Assembly (NCBI GenBank): GCA_964445255.1
Contig: CAYUKM010000041.1
Location: 1-21,420 of the forward strand
From: SHLQ01 sp964445255
GTDB taxonomy: Bacteria > Actinomycetota > Acidimicrobiia > Acidimicrobiales > SHLQ01
Direction of reading: 5' to 3'
Length of the DNA stretch: 21,420 nt
Below, piece by piece: positions 7,220 through 13,864 of this stretch. Positions within the stretch are counted from its first letter, which is position 1. Every line of letters begins with the position of its first letter. The notes below the pieces were generated by a model, which made no database searches, was not told where the DNA came from, and saw only the letters and a list, made by a program, of their open reading frames with translations. A program made the position numbers and the translations under genes.

Positions 7220-8147
7220 CAACCTCTTCTCGTGGCGGAACGGAAATCGTCGCGAGCTCATCTGCGGCGACGACATCGTCATGGAACGCCCGGGCTTGCT
7301 CGGCGAACACGTCGTTGTTCGGGTAGCGAGCCGAGAAGTGCGTCAGTACGAGCCGGCGCACGCCAGCCTCCGCCGCCAGCTCAGCCGATTGACGCGCCGT
7401 CATGTGCATGTACTTCTCCGCGAGTTCTACCTCGCTGTGGAGGTACGTCGATTCGATCACCAACATGTCGACCCCTCGGGCCAGTTCGAGTGCTCCCTCG
7501 CACGGCATGGTGTCCATAACAAAGGCCATCGACTGGCCGCGCCGAGGCCGCGTGATCTGATCGGCGGTCACCCGCCCCGCGGGTGTGTCGAGCCACCCTT
7601 CAGCGAGTAGCCGCCCCACGTCGGGGCCCGCGATCTCGAACTGCGCCAACAACTCAGAATCGACCGACACCCCGCCGGGTTCATCGAGTCGATAGCCGTA
7701 GCAAGTATCGCGATGCACCAGCGGTTGGGCGCTCAACTCGATCGTGCCGAGGGTGCCCTGCTGGCCTAGCTCGGTCACCGGACGCATCTCCACGTTGCTG
7801 GTGTCGTGAAAGATCGACGCATGTCGAAGGCGATCGAAGTACTCCTGGCCATCTCCTGGATAGAAGATCGGAAGCGGTTGCGATTCTTTGGGTGAGGCGG
7901 CGTTCTCAAAGGATCGACGTTGAATCACGCCCGGAAGTCCGAGGCAGTGATCACCGTGAAAGTGCGTCACGCAGACTGCGGTCGCCTTGGCGATCGATAC
8001 TCCGGTCAGGGTGCAACCACGTTGCGCGCCTTCGCCCGGGTCGAAGAGAATGAGTTGGTTGTCCCAACGAAGCGCGTAGCTGTTGTGCGCTCGATGACGG
8101 GTGGGCAGCATCGATGCCGTTCCCAACACGATCAGTTCTCGAGCCAT
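7212..8147 (-). CDS. rnz: Ribonuclease Z (tRNA 3'-end processing endonuclease)
   Basis: 311 codons. It removes 3' trailers from tRNA precursors lacking encoded CCA. The metallo-beta-lactamase core is clear: THFHGDH at residues 61-67 with LGLPG after it, DPGEGAQRG near 36, PLVHRDTCYGYRL, AFVMDT, and the late THFSARYP histidine. The chosen ATG (8145-8147) begins MARELIVLGTAS, the normal family N-terminus. TACACT lies exactly six bases upstream and there is no Shine-Dalgarno, which fits a leaderless mRNA. A longer in-frame start at 8279 would add 44 residues but reads through a terminator hairpin and is disfavoured. Convergent with the permease. Confidence 0.93.
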   Translation of the reverse strand: MARELIVLGTASMLPTRHRAHNSYALRWDNQLILFDPGEGAQRGCTLTGVSIAKATAVCVTHFHGDHCLGLPGVIQRRSFENAASPKESQPLPIFYPGDGQEYFDRLRHASIFHDTSNVEMRPVTELGQQGTLGTIELSAQPLVHRDTCYGYRLDEPGGVSVDSELLAQFEIAGPDVGRLLAEGWLDTPAGRVTADQITRPRRGQSMAFVMDTMPCEGALELARGVDMLVIESTYLHSEVELAEKYMHMTARQSAELAAEAGVRRLVLTHFSARYPNNDVFAEQARAFHDDVVAADELATISVPPREEVAN

Positions 8148-8153
8148 CGGGTC

Positions 8154-8159
8154 AGTGTA
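8154..8159 (-). promoter_or_regulatory. -10 box of a leaderless rnz promoter
   Basis: TACACT is separated by six bases (GACCCG) from the rnz ATG, so transcription would begin at or next to the start codon. No clear -35 is visible. Confidence 0.45.
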
Positions 8160-8170
8160 GGCCAGAGCCG

Positions 8171-8208
8171 TATAAAGAAAGAAGGGCCCAGCCCGAAGGC
8201 TGGGCCCT
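8171..8208 (-). terminator. Strong intrinsic terminator between pdxH and rnz
   Basis: Arms 8183-8193 and 8198-8208 form an uninterrupted 11-base-pair GC-rich stem. Read on the minus strand it is closed by a C(TTCG)G tetraloop and followed by TTCTTTCTTTATA. It would end transcripts coming from pdxH or from an RNA starting in 8210-8378. Confidence 0.8.
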
Positions 8209-8378
8209 ACCCGTTGCTCGGCGGAAAGCAACGAGACTGACGTGATGAGAGAGGGTTCGGAGCGAATCCGGGCAACCATGAGTTCCTCGACGGATAACTA
8301 ACGATCTTGCCAAGGTGCTCCTAGCGGTGTTGTTAGTTTGCTCCTCTCGCAGCCAAACCACGACCACGATCAAGGTTG
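8171..8378 (-). ncRNA. Candidate structured RNA or leader between pdxH and rnz
   Basis: On the minus strand several stems precede the terminator in this 200-base gap. They are: a 7-base-pair stem with a one-base bulge near 8340-8362; a pairing of 8296-8302 with 8332-8338; 8253-8259 with 8263-8269; and a 7-base-pair stem 8212-8218/8227-8233 abutting the terminator. The first two share bases and would exclude one another, as in an attenuator. A GAGG-preceded ATG at 8279 opens a frame that runs into rnz. I cannot match it to a known RNA family. It may also be only the pdxH 3' UTR. Confidence 0.35.
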
Positions 8379-9011
8379 CTACGGACTCAGCCTGACGCGC
8401 TCCCAGCTGTCATTCGCGGGCTGATAGCGGATGCGGTCGTGCAGGCGACTCGGCTGACCCTGCCAGAACTCAAAGTGCTCAGGAACAACGCGGTAGCCGC
8501 CCCAAAATGGCGGCCGCGGTACCTCGCCGTCACCGAAGCGTTCGGTGACCTCGATTAGCCGGCTTTGCAGTTCGGCGCGGCCGGCAATCGTTGCGCTCTG
8601 TTCACTGGCCCAAGCCCCAAGCTGACTGTCGCGAGGTCGTTTCGCAAAGTACGCGTCTGACTCGGCTTCGGTGACCCGCTCCACCGAGCCCTCCACGTGT
8701 ACCTGACGATGCAGCGCCAGCCAACTGAAGGTGAGCCCGGCGAATCCGCTCGCTTCGAGGGCTACGGCTTTAGCGGAGGTGTAGTTGGTGTAGAAGACGA
8801 AGCCGTGGTCGACCGCTCGGAGCAATACGTTTCGGCCTCGGGGTCGCCCACCTTCGTCGACGGTTGAGAGGACCATCGCGTAGGGCTCCCCCTGCCCCGC
8901 TGCGGTAGCCTCGTCGAACCACGTCTTGAATTGCGCGTAGGGGTCATCGTCAACGTCGTGTGTGCTGAGGCCTTCAACTTCGTAGCTCACTCGCTGATCG
9001 GACAGATCCAT
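8379..9011 (-). CDS. pdxH: Pyridoxamine/pyridoxine 5'-phosphate oxidase
   Basis: 210 codons. FMN-dependent oxidase making pyridoxal 5'-phosphate, the last step of vitamin B6 salvage. Motifs follow the family order: EPYAMVLSTVDEGGRPRGRNVLLR (FMN-binding strand pair), GFVFYTNYTSAKAVAL, LALHRQVHVEGSVERV, AYFAKRPRDSQLGAWAS, and the C-terminal RPPFWGGYRVVPEHFEFW with LHDRIRY. The ATG at 9009-9011 (MDLSDQRVSYE) fits the usual length; upstream codons look unrelated. No Shine-Dalgarno is evident; a weak CAAGCT lies six bases upstream. Divergent from the fluoride channel gene. The stop is followed by the structured gap and terminator. Confidence 0.95.
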   Translation of the reverse strand: MDLSDQRVSYEVEGLSTHDVDDDPYAQFKTWFDEATAAGQGEPYAMVLSTVDEGGRPRGRNVLLRAVDHGFVFYTNYTSAKAVALEASGFAGLTFSWLALHRQVHVEGSVERVTEAESDAYFAKRPRDSQLGAWASEQSATIAGRAELQSRLIEVTERFGDGEVPRPPFWGGYRVVPEHFEFWQGQPSRLHDRIRYQPANDSWERVRLSP

Positions 9012-9078
9012 GCCGCTAGCTTGCCAGCGTTCCGCCAAAACGTCGCGACTCGGGTCAACCCTCGACGCGTGACAGTCG

Positions 9079-9084
9079 TAGCGT
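9079..9084 (+). promoter_or_regulatory. -10 box of a leaderless promoter for the fluoride channel
   Basis: TAGCGT followed by six bases (GTGGGC) and the ATG at 9091. No Shine-Dalgarno and no room for a crcB fluoride riboswitch between this box and the gene. Confidence 0.4.
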
Positions 9085-9090
9085 GTGGGC

Positions 9091-9930
9091 ATGCGTCAGC
9101 TCCATCTCTTCGCGCTCGTTGGGCTCGGCGGCGCGTTGGGGTCGCTAGCTCGGCTCGGCATGGCCACGTTCGGAGACCCCGGAACCGTCGGCACGTTCAT
9201 TGCGAACATTGTTGGATGTACGGCCCTCGGGCTGCTCGCGCGTTCGCCCCGTTCGGATCAGCTGCGGTGGTTCGCAGCGACGGGCTTCTCCGGTGGACTC
9301 ACCACCATGTCGACATTCGCCCTCGAGTTGGTAGCCGGAGCGTGGATCGGTCCGATCTGGGTGATGGTCCTGTACTTCGTGTTGTCGGTCGGCGTGGGTC
9401 TGGCAGCGTTCAGCTCAGCGCGAAGTCTTGGAGTCACGCATCCAATGGCAAGCGTGGTTCTCGGACTGACCGGGCTCGCGTCACTTGTCGGACTTCTCGC
9501 TGGCCTGGCGGCCTTCTCCGATCGGGGGCTCGCCGTTGCCATCGGGTTCGTGCTGGCGGCTGCGCTCGGCGCTGGCGTACGAGGCGTACTTAGCGCAGCT
9601 AATACCTTCGACGCTCAACTCATAGCGATCGGGTTGATCAACGTCGTAGGCGCCTTCGTCCTGGCCTTCTTGACTGGACCTCCCAACTCGGTGACCTTCC
9701 CCGCACGCCTCAGCGATGCGCTCAGTCCACTCGACGCCGAACCAAGCAATGGGCTCCTCATTCTCGGAATCGGCGCGCTTGGGGCGTTTACGACCTTCTC
9801 GACTGCAATCTCCCAACTCGAGCGCCTCGTGCGAGAACGCGGCCGCGCCACGGGTGTGCTGGTCGGCGCGGTCATGTTCGCTGCCATCATCGGGGCCGCG
9901 GCGCTGGGCCGATCCCTTTCGGGCGGCTAG
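9091..9930 (+). CDS. crcB: Fused two-domain CrcB/Fluc fluoride channel (FEX-like)
   Basis: 279 codons, about twice the normal ~125-residue CrcB. The first half (1-110) has GALGSLARLG, the pore Asn in GTFIANIVG (Asn39) and the helix-3 break GFSGGLTTMSTF (65-76). The second half (~145-270) repeats them: GAGVRGVLS, GLINVVG (Asn184) and GALGAFTTFSTA (228-239). Between them an extra hydrophobic helix (about 119-142) gives nine helices and inverts the second half. This is the plan of eukaryotic FEX channels; most bacterial Flucs are dimers of separate antiparallel chains. The role is export of cytoplasmic fluoride across the inner membrane. The stop shares CTAG with the convergent gene at 9927. Confidence 0.88.
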   Translation: MRQLHLFALVGLGGALGSLARLGMATFGDPGTVGTFIANIVGCTALGLLARSPRSDQLRWFAATGFSGGLTTMSTFALELVAGAWIGPIWVMVLYFVLSVGVGLAAFSSARSLGVTHPMASVVLGLTGLASLVGLLAGLAAFSDRGLAVAIGFVLAAALGAGVRGVLSAANTFDAQLIAIGLINVVGAFVLAFLTGPPNSVTFPARLSDALSPLDAEPSNGLLILGIGALGAFTTFSTAISQLERLVRERGRATGVLVGAVMFAAIIGAAALGRSLSGG

Positions 9931-10442
9931 ACCATCCAGTAGCCCTCGACCTCGCGGAGGCTGGTCGAGTCAGGGGCGAACGCCTCAGCGCCGGTGAGCT
10001 CTTCGCGAACTTCGCCGACCCACTTGGCGTGCTGATATTCGTGGTTGGTCATCGCCCGGACCATCCCGATGGCAATCTGGTTGAGCTGCTCAGGCGCCCC
10101 GACGTCGCCATTCGCGATCCGTTGGAGCGTCGCCGCCGACTGGTCGGAGATCGTGGTTCGGAACTCAAGGATCTCGCTGACCGAGGGCAGATCGCCACGC
10201 TGTCGTTCCACGGTCGATGAATCGAAGAGTGCATCGAAGTCTTTGTTGACGCTCGGCTCGGCGGCGGTCAGGTTGCGGACCATAAAGTGGTTGACCGCAG
10301 CCTGGTGCCCCAAGTGCCACCCGATAGCGCTGCTGTTCTCGTTAGGACGCCACAACACCTGCTCTTCGGACAGGTCATCGATCAGCGCCTCGCTGTAACG
10401 GCGGGCGGTGTCCAACTCGGAGATCAGGTCTGGCAGTTCCAT
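9927..10442 (-). CDS. DinB-superfamily protein
   Basis: 171 codons forming a predicted four-helix bundle of the DinB/YfiT type. Possible metal ligands are His46 in IGWHLGHQA and His134/His138 in NHEYQHAKW, the usual three-histidine pattern. Family members include thiol-dependent transferases (mycothiol or bacillithiol) and many of unknown role, so the substrate is not assigned. The ATG at 10440-10442 is followed directly by MELPDLISELDTARRYSEAL, a typical first helix. TACTGT lies six bases upstream and there is no Shine-Dalgarno, consistent with a leaderless mRNA. The stop overlaps the fluoride channel stop within a palindromic CTAG. Confidence 0.8.
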   Translation of the reverse strand: MELPDLISELDTARRYSEALIDDLSEEQVLWRPNENSSAIGWHLGHQAAVNHFMVRNLTAAEPSVNKDFDALFDSSTVERQRGDLPSVSEILEFRTTISDQSAATLQRIANGDVGAPEQLNQIAIGMVRAMTNHEYQHAKWVGEVREELTGAEAFAPDSTSLREVEGYWMV

Positions 10443-10448
10443 CTACCG

Positions 10449-10454
10449 ACAGTA
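10449..10454 (-). promoter_or_regulatory. -10 box of a leaderless promoter for the DinB-family gene
   Basis: TACTGT, then CGGTAG, then the ATG at 10442 on the minus strand: a six-base gap, the same as for rnz, crcB and guaB. Confidence 0.45.
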
Positions 10455-10558
10455 TCTCGTGGGCCGAGTTCCCGGCAGCCTCCAGGCTGGCCAACGTCTT
10501 AGCGACGCAAGCGAGTTGCTAACGTACGCTGTTCAATCACTCAAATAAGGAACTCCAA

Positions 10559-12184
10559 ATGCAACCAGTCGCACTCGTCCAGTGGAGCACGCTTGAGAAT
10601 CGCACTCCCGTTACGGCCCGCGTGTCGAATGTTGACTTGGTGATTATCCGTTTCGACGACGGAGGAGATTCCACCAATCACTCGGTGCTCTATGGCCGTT
10701 GTCTGCATCGAGGCGCCCTCATGGCTGATGGTCATCTCGCGGGCGACGACCTCATCTGCGGCTTACATGGTTGGGACTATCAGATTCGCACCGGCGTCAG
10801 CTCGTATAACAACAAGGAAGTCCTAGCGAAATTCGCGTCGTGGATCGAGGACGACCAGGTGATGGTCGACGCCGAGGAAATCCTCGCCTGGGAGAAGATC
10901 CATCCCCAGCCCTACAACCGTGACGCCTACCAAGGCAGCTACCAGGACGTTCACGGCACTCCCGACGAACCACATGTAGGTCTGATCCGAAAGCTCGCCA
11001 ACGATGGACTCGAAAAAATGGGCGAACACGGGCCAGTCGCCTCGATGGGTGTACCGCGAGATCAACTCCCGTCATGGGATGACATCCAGTTCGTCACCGC
11101 TCAACTTGCCCGTCGCCCGCTTCTTGAAGATCGCCCGGTCTCGACCAAGGTCGTAATCGGCCCCAAGGCCGACCGGCCCCTCGAACTCGACATTCCGCTG
11201 TTCGTCAGCGATATGAGCTTCGGCTCGCTTTCCGAAGAGGCCAAGATTGCACTCGCCAAGGGCGCCGAGATTGCTGGCACGGGGATCTGCTCGGGCGAGG
11301 GCGGCATGCTTCCCGAGGAACAGCAAGCCAACTCGAAGTACTTCTACGAGCTGGCTTCGGGTCGCTTCGGCTGGGACCTCAACAAGGTGAAGCAGGTTCA
11401 GGCGTTCCACTTCAAGTTCGGTCAAGGAGCAAAGACCGGAACCGGTGGTCACCTCCCCGGCATCAAGGTCCACGGAAGGATCGCCGAGGTTCGCGGCCTC
11501 GAACCTGGCACCGATGCGATAAGCCCGGCGACCTTCCCCGACCTCACCGACGAAGACGCATACAAAGCCGTAGCCGCCGAGGTGCGAGAAGCGTCCGGTG
11601 GCATCCCCATCGGGGCGAAGCTCAGCGCCCAACGCATCGAGGACGACATCGACGCGGCGATTCGTATCGGCGTCGACTACATCATTCTCGATGGCCGAGG
11701 CGGGGGCACCGGCGCGGCGCCAACGCTGTTCAGAGACAACATCAGCGTGCCGACGATTCCTGCGCTCGCCCGGGCCCGACGCCACCTCGACGAAAGCCGC
11801 AATAGCGACATCACCCTCGTCATCACCGGTGGCCTGCGCACACCGTGGGACTTCGCAAAGGCGCTCGCACTCGGGGCAGACGCTATCGCGGTCTCGAACG
11901 CAGCGATGCAAGCGATCGGCTGCATTGGTATGCGGGCATGCAATTCGAACAACTGCCCGGTCGGTGTTGCTACCCAAAAGCCCGAGCTCCGCTCTCGACT
12001 CCCGGTCGACGAAGCCGGCGAACGCCTTGGCCGCTTCTTCAACGCGTCGACCGAGCTAATGGAGGTCATGGCGCGCGCGTGCGGTCACGATCACCTCAAC
12101 AAGTTTGAGCTGGCGGACCTCACGACCTTCGACCGAGAAATGCACCACCTGACCGGCATCGCCTATGGAGGCATGGCGGTCTAG
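10559..12184 (+). CDS. Rieske [2Fe-2S] domain fused to glutamate-synthase FMN domain
   Basis: 541 codons from an ATG with AAGGA seven bases upstream. Residues ~1-105 form a Rieske ferredoxin-like domain: C48-x-H50 and C67-x2-H70, 16 residues apart. Residues ~160-530 are the GltB-type FMN barrel: PLFVSDMSFGSLSEEAKIALAKGA, SGEGGM, KFGQGAKTGTGGHLPG, ILDGRGGGTGAAP, and a [3Fe-4S] triad C455-x5-C461-x4-C466 in CIGMRACNSNNCPVGVATQ. The N-terminal glutaminase and the C-terminal beta-helix domain of bacterial GltB are missing, as in the stand-alone archaeal-type synthase domain. The Rieske domain may feed electrons to FMN and replace the GltD subunit. Whether it makes glutamate from ammonia or another product is unknown; no glutaminase partner is nearby. 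Confidence 0.88.
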   Translation: MQPVALVQWSTLENRTPVTARVSNVDLVIIRFDDGGDSTNHSVLYGRCLHRGALMADGHLAGDDLICGLHGWDYQIRTGVSSYNNKEVLAKFASWIEDDQVMVDAEEILAWEKIHPQPYNRDAYQGSYQDVHGTPDEPHVGLIRKLANDGLEKMGEHGPVASMGVPRDQLPSWDDIQFVTAQLARRPLLEDRPVSTKVVIGPKADRPLELDIPLFVSDMSFGSLSEEAKIALAKGAEIAGTGICSGEGGMLPEEQQANSKYFYELASGRFGWDLNKVKQVQAFHFKFGQGAKTGTGGHLPGIKVHGRIAEVRGLEPGTDAISPATFPDLTDEDAYKAVAAEVREASGGIPIGAKLSAQRIEDDIDAAIRIGVDYIILDGRGGGTGAAPTLFRDNISVPTIPALARARRHLDESRNSDITLVITGGLRTPWDFAKALALGADAIAVSNAAMQAIGCIGMRACNSNNCPVGVATQKPELRSRLPVDEAGERLGRFFNASTELMEVMARACGHDHLNKFELADLTTFDREMHHLTGIAYGGMAV

Positions 12185-12191
12185 GGGGTCT

Positions 12192-12275
12192 ATGCCCACA
12201 ACGGACCCGCTCGTGCACTTTACGACCGGGACCGAGGTGCGGATCGGTCGACCTCAGCCCGCTCGCGAGACGTGA
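12192..12275 (+). CDS. Possible 27-residue small ORF behind the Rieske-GltS gene
   Basis: An ATG seven bases after the preceding stop, with GGGGG three bases upstream, opens 27 codons (MPTTDPLVHFTTGTEVRIGR and on) to a TGA. It could be translated by coupling, but the ribosome site is too close, and length and sequence give no further support. It may be chance. Confidence 0.2.
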   Translation: MPTTDPLVHFTTGTEVRIGRPQPARET

Positions 12276-12342
12276 CACAAAATCCCTCAATTTTGAGCCG
12301 TACGAACCAGCCTCCAGCCGCGCAGCGAGCGTTATCGGACGC

Positions 12343-12348
12343 TAAGTT
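12343..12348 (+). promoter_or_regulatory. -10 box of a leaderless guaB promoter
   Basis: TAAGTT followed by six bases (TGATTC) and the guaB ATG at 12355. No Shine-Dalgarno lies in front of the gene. Confidence 0.45.
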
Positions 12349-12354
12349 TGATTC

Positions 12355-13830
12355 ATGGTGAGCCATGCCGAGTTTCCTGATCCGAACAAAGCACTCTTCG
12401 CTGGGGGTGAAGCACTCACATTCGACGACGTTCTCGTCGTCCCCGGCTACAGCGAAGTCCTCCCGGACCAAGTAGACACCACGACCCAATTGGGCTCGAT
12501 CGAGCTCAAGGTCCCGCTGCTGTCAGCGGCGATGGACACGGTTACCGAAGCGCCCTTGGCTGTAGCCATGGCCCGCGAAGGCGGCATCGGCATCCTTCAC
12601 CGCAACCTGTCCCCCGAGGCCCAGGCCGCCGAGGTCGATCTCGTCAAGCGCGCTCAGGCAGGCATGATCACCAACCCGATCTCGCTACCTCCTACCGCGA
12701 CGCTCGACGAGGCCGAAACACTCATGAGCAAACATCGCATCAGCGGTGTACCGATCTGCGAGGAGGACGGGAAGCTCGTCGGCATCCTCACCAATCGAGA
12801 CGTTCGCTTCTGCACCCCACACGAATACGACCGCCCGGTTACCGACTACATGACCAGCTCAGGGCTCGTCACGGCCCCGGTCGACACCACGCTCGAACAG
12901 GCCAAGGCTGTACTACACAAGCACCGGATCGAGAAGCTCCCGCTGGTCGATGACAACGGCTTGCTTGCCGGTCTCATCACGGTGAAGGACATCGACAAGC
13001 GAACCGAGAAGCCGAACTCATCGCTCGACGCCTCTGGCCGCCTACGAGTGGGCGCAGCGGTCGGCGTAACCGACACCGCTGAGCGCACCGAACTGCTCGC
13101 GGCAGCCGGGGTCGACATGTTGGTGATCGACACAGCACACGGCCACACCGCTGGTGTGATCGAAGCGGTTCGCACGATCAAGAAGGGTTGGCCCGAGATT
13201 GTCGTCGTGGGCGGAAACGTCGTCACGGCCGAAGGCGTGTACGCACTGGTCGAAGCGGGCGCCGATGTTGTGAAGGTCGGCGTGGGCGCAGGCAGTATCT
13301 GCACCACCCGGATCGTTGCCGGTGCAGGAATGCCGCAGATGAGCGCCATCCATGAATGCGCACGGGCAGCGCTTGACCTCGGAGTTCCAATCATCGCTGA
13401 CGGCGGCGTCGTCACCTCTGGTGACATCGTCAAGTGCTTCGCCGCCGGCGCACACGCAGTCATGGTCGGCAACCTCCTCGCGGGCACCGACGAAGCGCCC
13501 GGCGAGCTTGAACTCGTTGACGGCGCCATGTGGAAGACCTACCGCGGTATGGGATCCGCTGGCGCTATGCGTGGCCGAGCCGCCGACCGTTACGGAAGCG
13601 GCCAGGCGCCCGGCAAACACGTGCCTGAGGGCGTCGAGGCTCGCGTCCGATATGCCGGTTCGATCGGCGATCTCGTCGGCCAAATGGCAGGCGGATTGCG
13701 CTCGGGCATGGGCTATGCGGGCGCTGGTGACATCACGGCGCTTCGCACCCAAAGCCGGTTGGTGCGCATCACCCCGTCCGGCCTGCGCGAGAGCCATCCC
13801 CACGACGTCCACGTGATGCGTGACGAATAG
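12355..13830 (+). CDS. guaB: Inosine-5'-monophosphate dehydrogenase
   Basis: 491 codons. It oxidises IMP to XMP with NAD+, the committed step of GMP synthesis. The TIM barrel begins ALTFDDVLVVPGYSEV. Two CBS domains are inserted at about residues 105-225 (ISGVPICEEDGKLVGILTNRD; IEKLPLVDDNGLLAGLITVKD). The barrel resumes with VDMLVIDTAHGH, the catalytic loop GAGSICTTR (Cys316), IIADGGV, MVGNLLAGTDEAPGE and YRGMGSAGAM, then the flap and GGLRSGMGYAGA. The loop has Ala where GPGSICTTR is usual. The start MVSHAEFPDPNKALF fits actinobacterial enzymes. serS follows 34 bases later on the same strand. Confidence 0.95.
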   Translation: MVSHAEFPDPNKALFAGGEALTFDDVLVVPGYSEVLPDQVDTTTQLGSIELKVPLLSAAMDTVTEAPLAVAMAREGGIGILHRNLSPEAQAAEVDLVKRAQAGMITNPISLPPTATLDEAETLMSKHRISGVPICEEDGKLVGILTNRDVRFCTPHEYDRPVTDYMTSSGLVTAPVDTTLEQAKAVLHKHRIEKLPLVDDNGLLAGLITVKDIDKRTEKPNSSLDASGRLRVGAAVGVTDTAERTELLAAAGVDMLVIDTAHGHTAGVIEAVRTIKKGWPEIVVVGGNVVTAEGVYALVEAGADVVKVGVGAGSICTTRIVAGAGMPQMSAIHECARAALDLGVPIIADGGVVTSGDIVKCFAAGAHAVMVGNLLAGTDEAPGELELVDGAMWKTYRGMGSAGAMRGRAADRYGSGQAPGKHVPEGVEARVRYAGSIGDLVGQMAGGLRSGMGYAGAGDITALRTQSRLVRITPSGLRESHPHDVHVMRDE

Positions 13831-13851
13831 AAAAACGCCTCCTCGCTGCGG

Positions 13852-13857
13852 TAGCTT
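13852..13857 (+). promoter_or_regulatory. -10 box of a possible leaderless serS promoter
   Basis: TAGCTT stands seven bases before the GTG start of serS in the 34-base guaB-serS gap, so serS may be transcribed independently of guaB. Confidence 0.35.
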
Positions 13858-13864
13858 CATTTGA

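Noticed and set aside
8250..8272. tRNA-like T-arm (GGTTCG...CGAATCC)
   Set aside because: The arms close on a 3-base loop and there is no acceptor or anticodon arm around them.
8148..8279. N-terminal extension of rnz from the ATG at 8279
   Set aside because: It would translate through a perfect terminator hairpin, and the added residues do not resemble the family; MARELIVLG at 8147 is the normal start.
9012..9090. Possible fluoride riboswitch before the fluoride channel
   Set aside because: Only 79 bases separate pdxH and the channel gene, and the likely transcription start coincides with the ATG, leaving no room for the crcB motif.
11072..11977. 301-codon minus-strand frame antisense to the Rieske-GltS gene
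   Set aside because: Fully inside a conserved coding region and low-complexity in Arg, Ala, Glu and Asp.
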